Shown here in pieces: positions 45,078 to 52,584 of a stretch of 64,000 bases of DNA. The DNA lies in contig NZ_CP013859.1 of NCBI RefSeq assembly GCF_001513675.1, positions 2,481,081 through 2,545,080 of the forward strand, written 5' to 3'. A program made the position numbers and the translations under genes. The DNA comes from Microbacterium sp. XT11. Lineage in GTDB: Bacteria > Actinomycetota > Actinomycetes > Actinomycetales > Microbacteriaceae. Position 1 is the stretch's first letter; each line of letters begins with the position of its first letter. A model generated the notes under the pieces. It saw nothing but the letters and a program-made list of their open reading frames with translations. It did no database searches and had not been told where the DNA came from.

Positions 45078-45582
45078 CCCTCATGCTGCAGAGCGCTCCG
45101 GTCTCATGGCGCAGATGGCGCGGTTCGCCGCGGTCGGCGGCGGCGGGGTGGTCGTCGATGTCGTCGTGTTCAACGCGCTCCTCACGGTGCCGGTCGGCGT
45201 CGCCGGATGGGCGCTCGTGGCAAAGGCGGCATCGACCGCAGTGGCGATCGTCGTGAACTGGATCGGCAACCGACTGTGGACGTTCCGTGACCGGCGACGC
45301 GCCGACGTCCTGCAGGAGGGGATGGAATTCGCCGTCGCCAGCATCGTCGGCGCCATCGTCCCGCTCATGTGCCTGGGGCTCTCCCACTACGTCCTGGGGT
45401 TCACCTCGCGCCTGGCGGACAACATCGCTGCCAATGTCATCGGTCTCGCTCTCGGATCCGCGGTCCGCTTCGCCGCCTATCGATGGTGGGTGTTCGGCGA
45501 CGGACGTGCGCCCGCGTCACGGGCGGTATCCGCCTCCGAGACGGGCAGGGTCACGACGATCGACGCTCCGATGCCGGGGTGA
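45070..45582 (+). CDS. GtrA family membrane protein
   Basis: 170 residues with four hydrophobic helices. GtrA proteins are thought to flip or help present polyprenol-phosphate sugars. GLMAQMARFAAVGGGGVVVD at the N-terminus, NWIGNRLWTF after helix 2 and FAAYRWWVFGDG after helix 4 are typical. I chose the GTG at 45070: GAGGAGG (45057-45063) lies six bases upstream, while the ATG at 45052 precedes that site. The last 106 bases overlap the convergent sensor kinase gene, and the final 25 residues are not conserved. Confidence 0.88.
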   Translation: MSDPHAAERSGLMAQMARFAAVGGGGVVVDVVVFNALLTVPVGVAGWALVAKAASTAVAIVVNWIGNRLWTFRDRRRADVLQEGMEFAVASIVGAIVPLMCLGLSHYVLGFTSRLADNIAANVIGLALGSAVRFAAYRWWVFGDGRAPASRAVSASETGRVTTIDAPMPG

Positions 45583-46874
45583 TTCTCGATCTGTGCCGAT
45601 CCGCCGGCGTGTGAGGCGAGCCGGGAGACGATCGCGAGGCCCAGACCGCCGCCGGACGACGCACGTCCCGATCCGCGCACGAATCGCTCGAACGCACGCT
45701 CGGCGGTCGCCGGGTCGAATCCGCCCGCGTCGTCGGAGACGGTGAGCACAGCGGTCGGCCCCTGCTGACGCAGCGCGACTCCGATCTCGACATCGCCGGT
45801 CGCAGCGGCGAGGGCATTGTCGAGGAGGTTGTCGACGATGCGACCGAGGTCGTCGGCGCCCAACCGGATCGAGTGAGCTCGCTCGGCGATGTCGATCTGG
45901 AAGTCGATGTCGACGCCCCGGTCCTCACGCAGCTCGGATGCACGCAGACGTGCGGCATCGACCGATTCGGCCAGCACACCGGCCGCGTCGTCGAGGGTCA
46001 TCGTCTGCGGTTCGCCCGCGGCGTCGATGCGCGAGAGCTGCAGCAGCGAGTCGGCGATGCGGGTCAGTCTCGCGAGTGTCCGGCGCGCATCATCGACGAC
46101 GGCAGCGTCGGCGGCCGGGTCGACGCCCTCGACGAGCTCCAGCTGCGCTTGCAGCACGGCCAGGGGGTTCCGCAGCTCATGGCTCGCATCCGACACCATC
46201 TGCCGTTCGCGTTCCGCGGCCGCCCTCATCCGCTCCAGCAGATCGTTCAGCGTGCGCGCGAGCGCGCCGAGCTCGTCCTTGGCAGGTCCCGTGGGAAGCA
46301 GTTCGCCCTTGCGTGCCACCACGAGCGACTGCGCGCTGCGTCGCATGAGCTCGACAGGACGAAGGGCGGCGCCGGCGACCACCCAGGATCCCACAGCGAA
46401 CACGACAGCAGCGGATACCAGCACCGCGATGAGCAGGTGCGCCACGTCATCGAGCACCTCTTCCGCGAGATCCGTGTCCCTGGTCGCGATGACGTACCAG
46501 GTGCCCTGCGGGGTCTCGACCGGGTCGACGTACACGGTGAAGGTCGCTGTCTTGGTGGGAAAGTGGTGCAGCCGGGGCCCGAGATCGATGATGCGCTCGA
46601 CGCGGTCCTCGAGCGGGGCGGGGAGCGTGTTCATGCGCTCGTCGCCGGCGGGCGCGACGATCGCGACGTGCTGTTTCGGCCCCGGTGCGTCGAAACGGGG
46701 CGTGGGGTCGGATTGGATGACGCCGCGATAGACCTCGGTGATGCCATGGAGCACGGCGCGCTCCTTCTCGGCGACCACCACGCTGAGCTGGGCGAACACG
46801 ACAGCCGATGCCATGCCGAGCAGCAGGATGGCGACGATGGTCGAGCCCAGCGTGATCCGACCGCGCAGCGTCAT
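45477..46874 (-). CDS. Sensor histidine kinase
   Basis: 465 residues. Two membrane helices (about 8-31 and 145-168) flank an extracytoplasmic sensor of about 110 residues. A HAMP-like linker follows (LRPVELMRRSAQSL). The phosphoacceptor His232 is in VSDASHELRNPLAVLQ. The N box DNLLDNAL, then DDAGGFDP (G1) and GGGLGLAIVSRLASHAGG (G2), complete the ATPase. The ATG at 46874 overlaps the response regulator stop (ATGA). About 20 residues past the ATPase fold, SEADTARDAGARPSPNTHHR, are encoded antisense to the gtrA-like gene. The signal is unknown. Confidence 0.93.
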   Translation of the reverse strand: MTLRGRITLGSTIVAILLLGMASAVVFAQLSVVVAEKERAVLHGITEVYRGVIQSDPTPRFDAPGPKQHVAIVAPAGDERMNTLPAPLEDRVERIIDLGPRLHHFPTKTATFTVYVDPVETPQGTWYVIATRDTDLAEEVLDDVAHLLIAVLVSAAVVFAVGSWVVAGAALRPVELMRRSAQSLVVARKGELLPTGPAKDELGALARTLNDLLERMRAAAERERQMVSDASHELRNPLAVLQAQLELVEGVDPAADAAVVDDARRTLARLTRIADSLLQLSRIDAAGEPQTMTLDDAAGVLAESVDAARLRASELREDRGVDIDFQIDIAERAHSIRLGADDLGRIVDNLLDNALAAATGDVEIGVALRQQGPTAVLTVSDDAGGFDPATAERAFERFVRGSGRASSGGGLGLAIVSRLASHAGGSAQIENHPGIGASIVVTLPVSEADTARDAGARPSPNTHHR

Positions 46875-47575
46875 CCGGGCGAGCACGATCCGGCCTCCTC
46901 CGTATCGCTGGTCACGAGGCGGAACCCCACCCCGCGCTCGGTGACGATCCGCGCGCCGGATCCCGCATCGGCCAGCTTGCGCCGCAGGTACCGCACGTAC
47001 TGGTCCACGATGTTCGATTGGAAGTGCGGCGATCCCCAGACCTCCGTGAGGAGCTCGGACCGGGGAACGGTCTGACCCGCGCGCTGTGCGAGGGCACGAA
47101 CGAGGTCGAACTCCCGCCGGCTCAGCGTGAGCTCGTCCGCTCCGACCTTCAGGATGCCGCGGTCGATGAGGAGCTCCATGTCGCCCGCATCGATGCGGAG
47201 GAGCGCGTGACCCTCTCTGCGAGAAAGCGCACGAAGGCGCGCGAAGAGCTCCGCGAAGTCGAACGGCTTGACCAGGTAGTCGTCGGCACCCGAGTCGAGC
47301 CCGTGGACGCGGTCCTCGACGGCGTGCCGGGCGGTGAGCAGCAGGATGCCGATGTGCTCTCCCGGGAGCTTCAGGCGGCGGCACAGTTCGAAGCCCGTCA
47401 TCCCTGGCATGTTCACGTCGATGACGGCGAGGTCGAACCTGGACGCCGCGGCGAGGGAAAGCGCGGCGACACCGTCGGTGGCCGTCTCGGTGACGTATCC
47501 CTCGCGCGCGAGGTGCCGTGCGATCAGCTCGGCGAGGTGCGGCTCGTCGTCGACCACGAGTACTCGTGCAGACAC
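46871..47575 (-). CDS. OmpR-type response regulator
   Basis: 234 residues. Receiver domain 1-115 with the acidic pair in VVDDEP, phosphoacceptor Asp53 (AVIDVNMPG), Thr81 and Lys103 (YLVKPFDF). The winged-helix DNA-binding domain (about 130-225) has LTLSRREFDLVRALAQRAGQ and NIVDQYVRYLRRKLAD. Controls its targets by phosphorylation from the coupled kinase. The GTG at 47575 follows TAGACT by six bases, so this operon begins with a leaderless gene. Confidence 0.94.
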   Translation of the reverse strand: MSARVLVVDDEPHLAELIARHLAREGYVTETATDGVAALSLAAASRFDLAVIDVNMPGMTGFELCRRLKLPGEHIGILLLTARHAVEDRVHGLDSGADDYLVKPFDFAELFARLRALSRREGHALLRIDAGDMELLIDRGILKVGADELTLSRREFDLVRALAQRAGQTVPRSELLTEVWGSPHFQSNIVDQYVRYLRRKLADAGSGARIVTERGVGFRLVTSDTEEAGSCSPG

Positions 47576-47581
47576 AGCGTG

Positions 47582-47587
47582 AGTCTA
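47582..47587 (-). promoter_or_regulatory. Candidate -10 (TAGACT) of the two-component operon
   Basis: On the minus strand TAGACT ends six bases before the regulator GTG at 47575; no ribosome site. Confidence 0.5.
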
Positions 47588-47633
47588 GGTCACAGGCCTC
47601 AGCGCGAACTGTGGGCGCAGAGGCGGTGCGGGT

Positions 47634-48263
47634 TCAGTGCAGCAGGAGGAGCAGAGCGGCCACCGCGATGAAGAGCGCGCCGAAGACGGCGTTCAGCGTG
47701 CGCTGCCCTCGTGGCGAACGGGTGAGAGCGCGGAAAGGACGCGCGGCCGCGGCGAAGAAGAACCACATCACGAGCACGTCGACCACGATCACGGTGGCGA
47801 TGAGCGTGAGGTACTGCGGAAGCTGCGGTTCATCGAGTCGGATGAACTGCGGGATGAAGGCGAGGAAGAAGACGATCGCCTTCGGGTTGAGCAGGTTGAC
47901 CCAGAAACCTCGCCGGACCATCGACCAGCGGCCTTCTCGCGCGCCGCCGCTCACGACCGTGTCGCCGTCGTCGGCTGACGGCTTCGCGACGATGAGTCGG
48001 ATGCCGAGGAACACGAGGTACGCGGCCCCCGCATAACGGATGACGTTGAACAGGAGCTCCGAGCGCGAGACCAGGAGTCCCACTCCCGCCGCGACGATGA
48101 CGACGTGCACGATGAGCGCGAGCTGCTGACCGACGATGCCCCAGATCGCACGACGCCAGCCCTGGATCAGGGAGTTGGACATGGTGTTGATGGCACCGGC
48201 GCCAGGAGTGAAACTGATGACGACGCACGCGGTGAGGAGAGAGAACCACACGGCAGGCGTCAC
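47634..48263 (-). CDS. LysE/RhtB family amino-acid exporter
   Basis: 209 residues with five to six hydrophobic helices. LysE/RhtB proteins export amino acids and their analogues. The opening FSLLTACVVISFTPGAGAIN and the loop RGFWVNLLNPKAIVFFLAFIPQF are the family hallmarks. The substrate cannot be read from sequence. GTG 48263 is supported by TAGACT six bases upstream. The gene lies between the regulator and tRNA-His with no shared regulatory feature visible. Confidence 0.92.
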   Translation of the reverse strand: MTPAVWFSLLTACVVISFTPGAGAINTMSNSLIQGWRRAIWGIVGQQLALIVHVVIVAAGVGLLVSRSELLFNVIRYAGAAYLVFLGIRLIVAKPSADDGDTVVSGGAREGRWSMVRRGFWVNLLNPKAIVFFLAFIPQFIRLDEPQLPQYLTLIATVIVVDVLVMWFFFAAAARPFRALTRSPRGQRTLNAVFGALFIAVAALLLLLH

Positions 48264-48269
48264 CCGGCA

Positions 48270-48275
48270 AGTCTA
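48270..48275 (-). promoter_or_regulatory. Candidate -10 (TAGACT) of the LysE gene
   Basis: On the minus strand TAGACT ends six bases before the GTG at 48263. Confidence 0.5.
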
Positions 48276-48353
48276 CGGCGTGCTCGCGGGGGTTCCTCCT
48301 CCCGGCCGGTGCCCGGAGGAGCCTGCGCGGGCCTGGACGGGGCCTCCGGAATG

Positions 48354-48389
48354 CGAAAAGGTCCGAGCATCGAGGCTCGGACCTTTTCG
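48354..48389 (-). terminator. Rho-independent terminator of tRNA-His
   Basis: Perfect 15-bp stem with a six-base loop (48369-48374); read on the minus strand it ends in a run of four T, seven bases past the tRNA. Confidence 0.88.
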
Positions 48390-48395
48390 TCTCCG

Positions 48396-48469
48396 GGTGA
48401 GTAACGGGGCTTGAACCCGCGACCTCCTGGACCACAACCAGGCGCTCTACCAACTGAGCTATACCCACC
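48396..48469 (-). tRNA. tRNA-His (GTG anticodon)
   Basis: Cloverleaf on the minus strand: acceptor GTGGGTA pairs with TACTCAC, D arm GCTC/GAGC, anticodon loop TTGTGGT within CCTGG/CCAGG-type arms, T loop TTCAAGC. Anticodon GTG. The extra G at -1 (base 48469) and discriminator C, both identity elements of histidine tRNA, are encoded. No CCA is encoded. It lies downstream of orn on the same strand. Confidence 0.95.
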
Positions 48470-48472
48470 ATG

Positions 48473-48490
48473 TGCCTGCCGGAACAGGCA
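48473..48490 (-). other. Short hairpin between orn and tRNA-His
   Basis: TGCCTG/CAGGCA stem (six pairs, six-base loop), four bases upstream of the tRNA 5' end. It could be a weak orn terminator or a precursor processing signal. TAGAAT on the minus strand at 48502-48497, overlapping the orn stop region, may be the tRNA -10. Confidence 0.35.
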
Positions 48491-48504
48491 ACCCCACGAT
48501 TCTA

Positions 48505-49131
48505 TTACACGTTCGGGGCGAACTCTGACACCGTGCGCTCCGAGATGTCGCGAGCCTCGTCACTGGACGGTCCTGGCTCGGTCACGAACACCGCTTTGCG
48601 GTAGTACCGGAGCTCGCGGATCGACTCGAGGATGTCTGCCAGAGCGCGATGGCCGCCGTCCTTGGCGGGAGCCTGGAAGAACACGCGGGGGTACCAACGG
48701 CGCGCGAGTTCTTTGATGCTGGAAACGTCGACGTTCCGGTAGTGCAACCAGTGATCGACGGCGGGCATGTATTTGGCGAGGAACATCCGGTCTGTGCCGA
48801 TGGTGTTCCCGGCAAGGGGGGCGCGCCGCTCGACGGGAGCGAACCGCTTGATGTACGCCAGGGTCTGCGCCTGGGCCTCGGCCAGCGTCACGCCATGTGG
48901 GATCTCGTCGATCAGTCCCGACGTCTCGTGCATCTTCGTGACGAACTCGTTCATGTGCGCGAGAGCCGCATCGCTGGGGCGGATCACGACCTGGAAGCCG
49001 GGGTCGAGCGGCTGGAGCTCGAAGTCGGTCACCACGACGGCGATCTCGACGAGTTCATCGACCGAGAGATCGAGTCCCGTCATCTCGCAGTCGATCCAGA
49101 CGAGTCGGTCGTTCTCGGACGCAGATACCAT
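48505..49131 (-). CDS. orn: Oligoribonuclease
   Basis: 208 residues. DEDDh exonuclease that degrades the last two-to-five-base RNA fragments, including pGpG from c-di-GMP turnover. Exo I is LVWIDCEMTGLD with the Asp and Glu ligands, Exo II covers NTIGTDRMFLAKYMP, and Exo III is GGHRALADILES with catalytic His and Asp. The ATG at 49131 is preceded by TAGGAT six bases upstream, so it is probably leaderless. Start and length agree with the family apart from a C-terminal extension of about 25 acidic residues. Confidence 0.95.
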   Translation of the reverse strand: MVSASENDRLVWIDCEMTGLDLSVDELVEIAVVVTDFELQPLDPGFQVVIRPSDAALAHMNEFVTKMHETSGLIDEIPHGVTLAEAQAQTLAYIKRFAPVERRAPLAGNTIGTDRMFLAKYMPAVDHWLHYRNVDVSSIKELARRWYPRVFFQAPAKDGGHRALADILESIRELRYYRKAVFVTEPGPSSDEARDISERTVSEFAPNV

Positions 49132-49137
49132 GGAGTC

Positions 49138-49143
49138 ATCCTA
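49138..49143 (-). promoter_or_regulatory. Candidate -10 (TAGGAT) of orn
   Basis: On the minus strand TAGGAT ends six bases before the orn ATG at 49131. Confidence 0.5.
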
Positions 49144-49152
49144 TCGACGGCC

Positions 49153-49180
49153 TGGACATCCTCCCCGGGCGCGGTACGGT
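49153..49180 (+). promoter_or_regulatory. Promoter of tRNA-Arg
   Basis: TGGACA (49153-49158) and TACGGT (49175-49180), 16 bases apart and ending ten bases before the tRNA; the best -35/-10 pair in the window. The divergent orn -10 is ten bases away. Confidence 0.55.
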
Positions 49181-49190
49181 AGAGACGCCC

Positions 49191-49263
49191 GCCTCCGTAG
49201 CTCAGGGGATAGAGCAGGAGCCTTCTAATCTCTTGGTCGCAGGTTCGAATCCTGCCGGGGGCG
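49191..49263 (+). tRNA. tRNA-Arg (TCT anticodon)
   Basis: Acceptor GCCTCCG pairs with CGGGGGC (one G-U), D arm GCTC/GAGC, T arm GCAGG/CCTGC with TTCGAAT loop. The anticodon loop is CTTCTAA, anticodon TCT, reading AGA and AGG. The anticodon stem GGAGC/TCTCT has a C31-U39 mismatch next to the loop and a G-U at its base, so it is weaker than usual. Discriminator G73; CCA is not encoded. No integrase gene lies nearby. Confidence 0.92.
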
Positions 49264-49283
49264 CCGAGGAAAGCCGGACGCCG

Positions 49284-49553
49284 TCATCCGTTGCGCAACG
49301 CGGAGACCGCGTCGTCCGCGCGCCAGAAGTCGCCGACGAGGCGGAACGTGCCGGTAGCGAGGTGCAGCCGCTCTGCGCGGTATCGCAGCCCTAGCTGGTC
49401 TGGCACGATGCGCAGGTGGCCGAGGATGCGGCCGGTGCGGTCTTGCACCCGCCAGAGGTGATCGGACGCGCGCACCAGCCGCTCGCGCGGGGAGGACAGC
49501 GTCGGCGTGGCGAAGGGCACTCCGGGAATGGATGTGATGAGGGTGTCGGACAT
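49284..49553 (-). CDS. Small protein of unknown function
   Basis: 89 residues, soluble, rich in Arg and Leu. I recognise no domain. A pattern of VRASDHLWRVQDRTGRILGH followed by GLRYRAERLHLATGTFRLVG looks like a small beta-sheet protein. The ATG at 49553 is well supported: AGGAAGGAG lies a few bases upstream on the minus strand. It is convergent with tRNA-Arg and divergent from the SSB paralogue, with a 220-bp gap that probably holds both promoters. Confidence 0.7.
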   Translation of the reverse strand: MSDTLITSIPGVPFATPTLSSPRERLVRASDHLWRVQDRTGRILGHLRIVPDQLGLRYRAERLHLATGTFRLVGDFWRADDAVSALRNG

Positions 49554-49773
49554 CGCTTCTTCTCCTTCCTGATTCGAACATATGAGCGACCACGGACATT
49601 CCGTGCCCGGGAGGGAGGACGGACGCGCGGCCACGCGTGGTCGGCTCTTCTGCACAGCGCCGTGACAACCGGCAGTTCTCCACCGTTCGCGTGTGGGCGG
49701 CGATTCGAGGCTTGCCGTATCGGACACGCTGTAACGACCCGGACCGGATCCGGCATCGACGAAGGAGCAGCAC
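49554..49773. other. 220-bp divergent intergenic region
   Basis: No gene found. It contains the hairpin CACGGA/TCCGTG near 49587-49601 and the palindrome CCACGCGTGG near 49631-49640, which could bind a dimeric regulator. No convincing -35/-10 pair was identified; AAGGAG precedes the ssb-like ATG. Confidence 0.35.
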
Positions 49774-50274
49774 ATGTCCGAGAACCTCACCATCCTCGGC
49801 CGCGTGGCCACCGACCCCGTTCAGGGGCAGACGGCCAGCGGCGTCCCGGTGACGAACTTCCGTCTCGCCAGCACGCACAGGAGATTCGACGCCGCGAGCC
49901 AGACGTGGGTCGACGCGGGTACCAACTGGTACTCGGTCGCAGCCTTCCGCCAGCTGGGGGAGCACGTCAAGGCTTCGTTGCGCACGGGCGACAGCGTGAT
50001 CGTCACGGGACGGCTCAAGATCCGCACGTGGGAGGCCGGCGGGAAGCATGGGACGAGCGTCGACATCGACGCCGACGCGGTGGGGCACGACCTCCGCTGG
50101 GGGACCAGTGCGTTCCTGTCCGCGTCGCGCGCGACGGCAGCCGAGAGGGCGCGGGCGACAGTCGAGCGCCCCAGTCCTTCGACGGCGGAGGCGGCGCAGC
50201 CCGACGCGGAGGAGGAAGAGCCTCTCGACGTGTCGTGGGCCGACTCGGGGGACGCCGTGTCGGTGATGGGCTAG
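49774..50274 (+). CDS. ssb: Single-stranded DNA-binding protein (second SSB)
   Basis: 166 residues. OB-fold at about 1-110: NLTILGRVATDPVQGQT, VPVTNFRLAST, WYSVAAFRQLGEHVKASLRT and GDSVIVTGRLKIRTWE. SSB coats single-stranded DNA. The tail is acidic (DAEEEEPLDVSWADSG) but ends in AVSVMG, so the DDDIPF-type tip that recruits repair and replication proteins is absent. With no rpsF or rpsR nearby, this is probably the accessory paralogue and the main ssb lies elsewhere. The ATG at 49774 has AAGGAG upstream. Confidence 0.9.
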   Translation: MSENLTILGRVATDPVQGQTASGVPVTNFRLASTHRRFDAASQTWVDAGTNWYSVAAFRQLGEHVKASLRTGDSVIVTGRLKIRTWEAGGKHGTSVDIDADAVGHDLRWGTSAFLSASRATAAERARATVERPSPSTAEAAQPDAEEEEPLDVSWADSGDAVSVMG

Positions 50275-50318
50275 CGGCGTCGACGTGCAGCGGTCGGAGC
50301 GTGCAGAGGAGTGGCCCG

Positions 50319-50324
50319 TAGACT
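50319..50324 (+). promoter_or_regulatory. Candidate -10 (TAGACT) of the lipoprotein gene
   Basis: TAGACT ends six bases before the GTG at 50331; no ribosome site. Confidence 0.5.
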
Positions 50325-50330
50325 CGGGGC

Positions 50331-50822
50331 GTGCTCAGACGATCGGACTCCTCCTCCGCGCGGCCGACCATTGCGGCCGTCACAGCCGTGCTCCTGCTCG
50401 CCCTGGTCTCCTGCAGTCCATCGCCCAGCCCCACAAGCGCGCCGACGCCTACTGTCGCCGAGACCGCGCCTGCGACCCCGGAGGGTCCGGCCTTGCACCC
50501 CGACGGGAGCGCAGAGGACAATCTTCCGCTGTTCGCCGCGGTGACGGCGCAGGTGTGGGCTGGAGAGCAGCGCGCCTCCGGCCGCGCGTACATCGACGCC
50601 CTCGTCGCCGCGGGCTTCGACAAGGCGGCGATGCAGGTCACGCAAGATCAGTCCACGGTCGGCAATCCGGCGGAGAGCATCCAGTTCTCCGTGCGCTGGG
50701 GAGAGTCCGAGTGCCTGATCGGACAGGTCGGCCCCTCGACGGGCGAACCGGTCACGGCGGTCATGCCGCAGCTCGCGGAGGGGCGCTGTCTCATCGGGAA
50801 CACCCGACCGATCGACTGGTGA
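50331..50822 (+). CDS. Lipoprotein of unknown function
   Basis: 163 residues. The N-terminus has basic residues, a hydrophobic core and the lipobox ALVSC (Cys at about 28), so the mature protein should be anchored to the outer leaflet of the membrane. A Pro/Ser/Thr linker follows, then a domain of about 110 residues with GRAYIDALVAAGFDKAAMQV, two cysteines (SECLIG and GRCLIG) that could form a disulfide, and a short conserved end. It resembles a family (DUF6993-like, from memory) found in related actinobacteria. No role is known. Confidence 0.78.
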   Translation: MLRRSDSSSARPTIAAVTAVLLLALVSCSPSPSPTSAPTPTVAETAPATPEGPALHPDGSAEDNLPLFAAVTAQVWAGEQRASGRAYIDALVAAGFDKAAMQVTQDQSTVGNPAESIQFSVRWGESECLIGQVGPSTGEPVTAVMPQLAEGRCLIGNTRPIDW

Positions 50823-50856
50823 TCAGCCTCCGGCCGGCGCACGGGCGCTGGGCCGG

Positions 50857-50862
50857 TAGGCT
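50857..50862 (+). promoter_or_regulatory. Candidate -10 (TAGGCT) of ettA
   Basis: TAGGCT would give a leader of about 35 nt with a clear AAGGAG site, so ettA is leadered. An imperfect GC hairpin (50830-50856) just before it may terminate the lipoprotein gene. Confidence 0.4.
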
Positions 50863-50903
50863 GGAGTGTCGATCTTCGATGCCAACATAAGGAGCGGTTC
50901 TCA

Positions 50904-52583
50904 GTGGCTGAGTACATCTACTCGATGGTTCGTGCGCGCAAGGCGGTGGGCGAGAAGCTCATCCTCGATGACGTCACGATGGCGTTCCTCCCCGGCGCGA
51001 AGATCGGCATGGTCGGCCCGAACGGCGCCGGTAAGTCCACGATCCTCAAGATCATGGCGGGGCTCGACACTCCCTCGAACGGCGAGGCGAAGCTGTCTCC
51101 CGGCTACAGCGTCGGCATCCTCATGCAGGAGCCCGAGCTCGACGAGTCGAAGACCGTGCTGGAGAACATCCAGGACGGCATCGCGATCAAGGCGAAGGTC
51201 GACCGGTTCAACGAGATCTCGGCTCTGATGGCCGATCCGGATGCGGACTTCGACTCCCTCCTCGCAGAGATGGGCACACTGCAGGAGGAGATCGACGCGG
51301 CCGACGGCTGGGACCTCGACTCCCAGCTCGAGCAGGCGATGGACGCGCTCCGCACGCCGCCGGCCGACGCCGCGATCGCCCCGCTCTCCGGTGGAGAGAA
51401 GCGCCGTGTCGCCCTCGCGAAGCTGCTGTTGCAGAAGCCCGACCTGCTGCTCCTGGACGAGCCGACCAACCACCTCGACGCCGAGAGCGTCCTCTGGCTG
51501 GAGCAGCACCTGCAGGCCTACAAGGGCGCGGTCATCGCGATCACGCACGACCGGTACTTCCTCGACCACGTCGCAGAGTGGATCGCCGAGGTCGACCGCG
51601 GACGCTTGATCGGCTACGAGGGCAACTACTCGACCTACTTGGAGAAGAAGGCGGAACGCCTCGACATCCAGGGCAAGAAGGACGCCAAGCTGGCCAAGCG
51701 CCTCAAGGATGAGCTGGAGTGGGTTCGCTCCAGCGCCAAGGGACGCCAGACCAAGTCGAAGGCACGTCTGGCGCGCTACGAAGAGATGGCGGCCGAAGCC
51801 GAGCGGACGCGGAAGCTCGACTTCGAGGAGATCCAGATCCCCGCGGGCCCCCGGCTCGGCAACGTCGTCATCGAGGCGAAGAACCTCAAGAAGGGCTTCG
51901 ACGGGCGATCGCTCATCGACGGTCTCAGCTTCAGCCTTCCGCCGAACGGCATCGTCGGTGTGATCGGTCCCAATGGCGTCGGCAAGACCACGCTGTTCAA
52001 GACGATCGTCGGCCTCGAACCTCTCGACGGCGGCGAGCTGAAGATCGGTGAGACCGTCAAGATCAGCTACGTCGACCAGTCGCGCGCCAACATCGACCCG
52101 GAGAAGACCCTGTGGGAGGTCGTGTCCGACGGACTCGACTTCATCACGGTCGGAAAGACGGAGATCCCCTCGCGGGCCTACGTGTCGAAGTTCGGCTTCA
52201 AGGGTCCCGACCAGCAGAAGAAGGCGGGCGTGCTCTCCGGCGGCGAGCGCAACCGCCTCAACCTCGCGCTCACCCTCAAGGAGGGCGGCAACCTCCTGCT
52301 GCTCGACGAGCCGACGAACGACCTCGACGTCGAGACCCTGAGCTCGTTGGAGAACGCCCTGCTCGAGTTCCCCGGGTGCGCCGTCGTGATCACCCATGAC
52401 CGGTGGTTCCTCGACCGCATCGCGACGCACATCCTCGCGTACGAGGGCACCGACGAGAAGCCCGACCAGTGGTACTGGTTCGAGGGCAACTTCGAAGCGT
52501 ACGAGCAGAACAAGATCGACCGCCTCGGACCGGATGCGGCGAAGCCGCACCGTTCGACGCATCGTAAGCTCACCCGCGACTGA
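50904..52583 (+). CDS. ettA: Energy-dependent translational throttle protein EttA
   Basis: 559 residues. ABC-F ATPase that binds the ribosomal E site and gates the first elongation step by ATP/ADP ratio. No membrane segments. Two ABC cassettes: GPNGAGKST, LSGGEKRRVALAKLL and LLLDEPTNHLD in the first; GPNGVGKTT, LSGGERNRLNLALTL and LLLDEPTNDLD in the second. Between them the P-site tRNA interaction motif region (EWVRSSAKGRQTKSKARLAR) is present, typical for EttA rather than other ABC-F types. The GTG at 50904 follows an AAGGAG site. The thioesterase gene begins one base after its stop. Confidence 0.95.
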   Translation: MAEYIYSMVRARKAVGEKLILDDVTMAFLPGAKIGMVGPNGAGKSTILKIMAGLDTPSNGEAKLSPGYSVGILMQEPELDESKTVLENIQDGIAIKAKVDRFNEISALMADPDADFDSLLAEMGTLQEEIDAADGWDLDSQLEQAMDALRTPPADAAIAPLSGGEKRRVALAKLLLQKPDLLLLDEPTNHLDAESVLWLEQHLQAYKGAVIAITHDRYFLDHVAEWIAEVDRGRLIGYEGNYSTYLEKKAERLDIQGKKDAKLAKRLKDELEWVRSSAKGRQTKSKARLARYEEMAAEAERTRKLDFEEIQIPAGPRLGNVVIEAKNLKKGFDGRSLIDGLSFSLPPNGIVGVIGPNGVGKTTLFKTIVGLEPLDGGELKIGETVKISYVDQSRANIDPEKTLWEVVSDGLDFITVGKTEIPSRAYVSKFGFKGPDQQKKAGVLSGGERNRLNLALTLKEGGNLLLLDEPTNDLDVETLSSLENALLEFPGCAVVITHDRWFLDRIATHILAYEGTDEKPDQWYWFEGNFEAYEQNKIDRLGPDAAKPHRSTHRKLTRD

Positions 52584-52584
52584 C

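Noticed and set aside
49191-49263. tRNA-Arg as an integration site
   Set aside because: No integrase next to it and no direct repeat of the tRNA 3' end within the window that I can see.
49554-49773. Riboswitch or small RNA in the 220-bp gap
   Set aside because: Two short palindromes but no known aptamer pattern, no terminator and no consistent fold; recorded only as an intergenic region.
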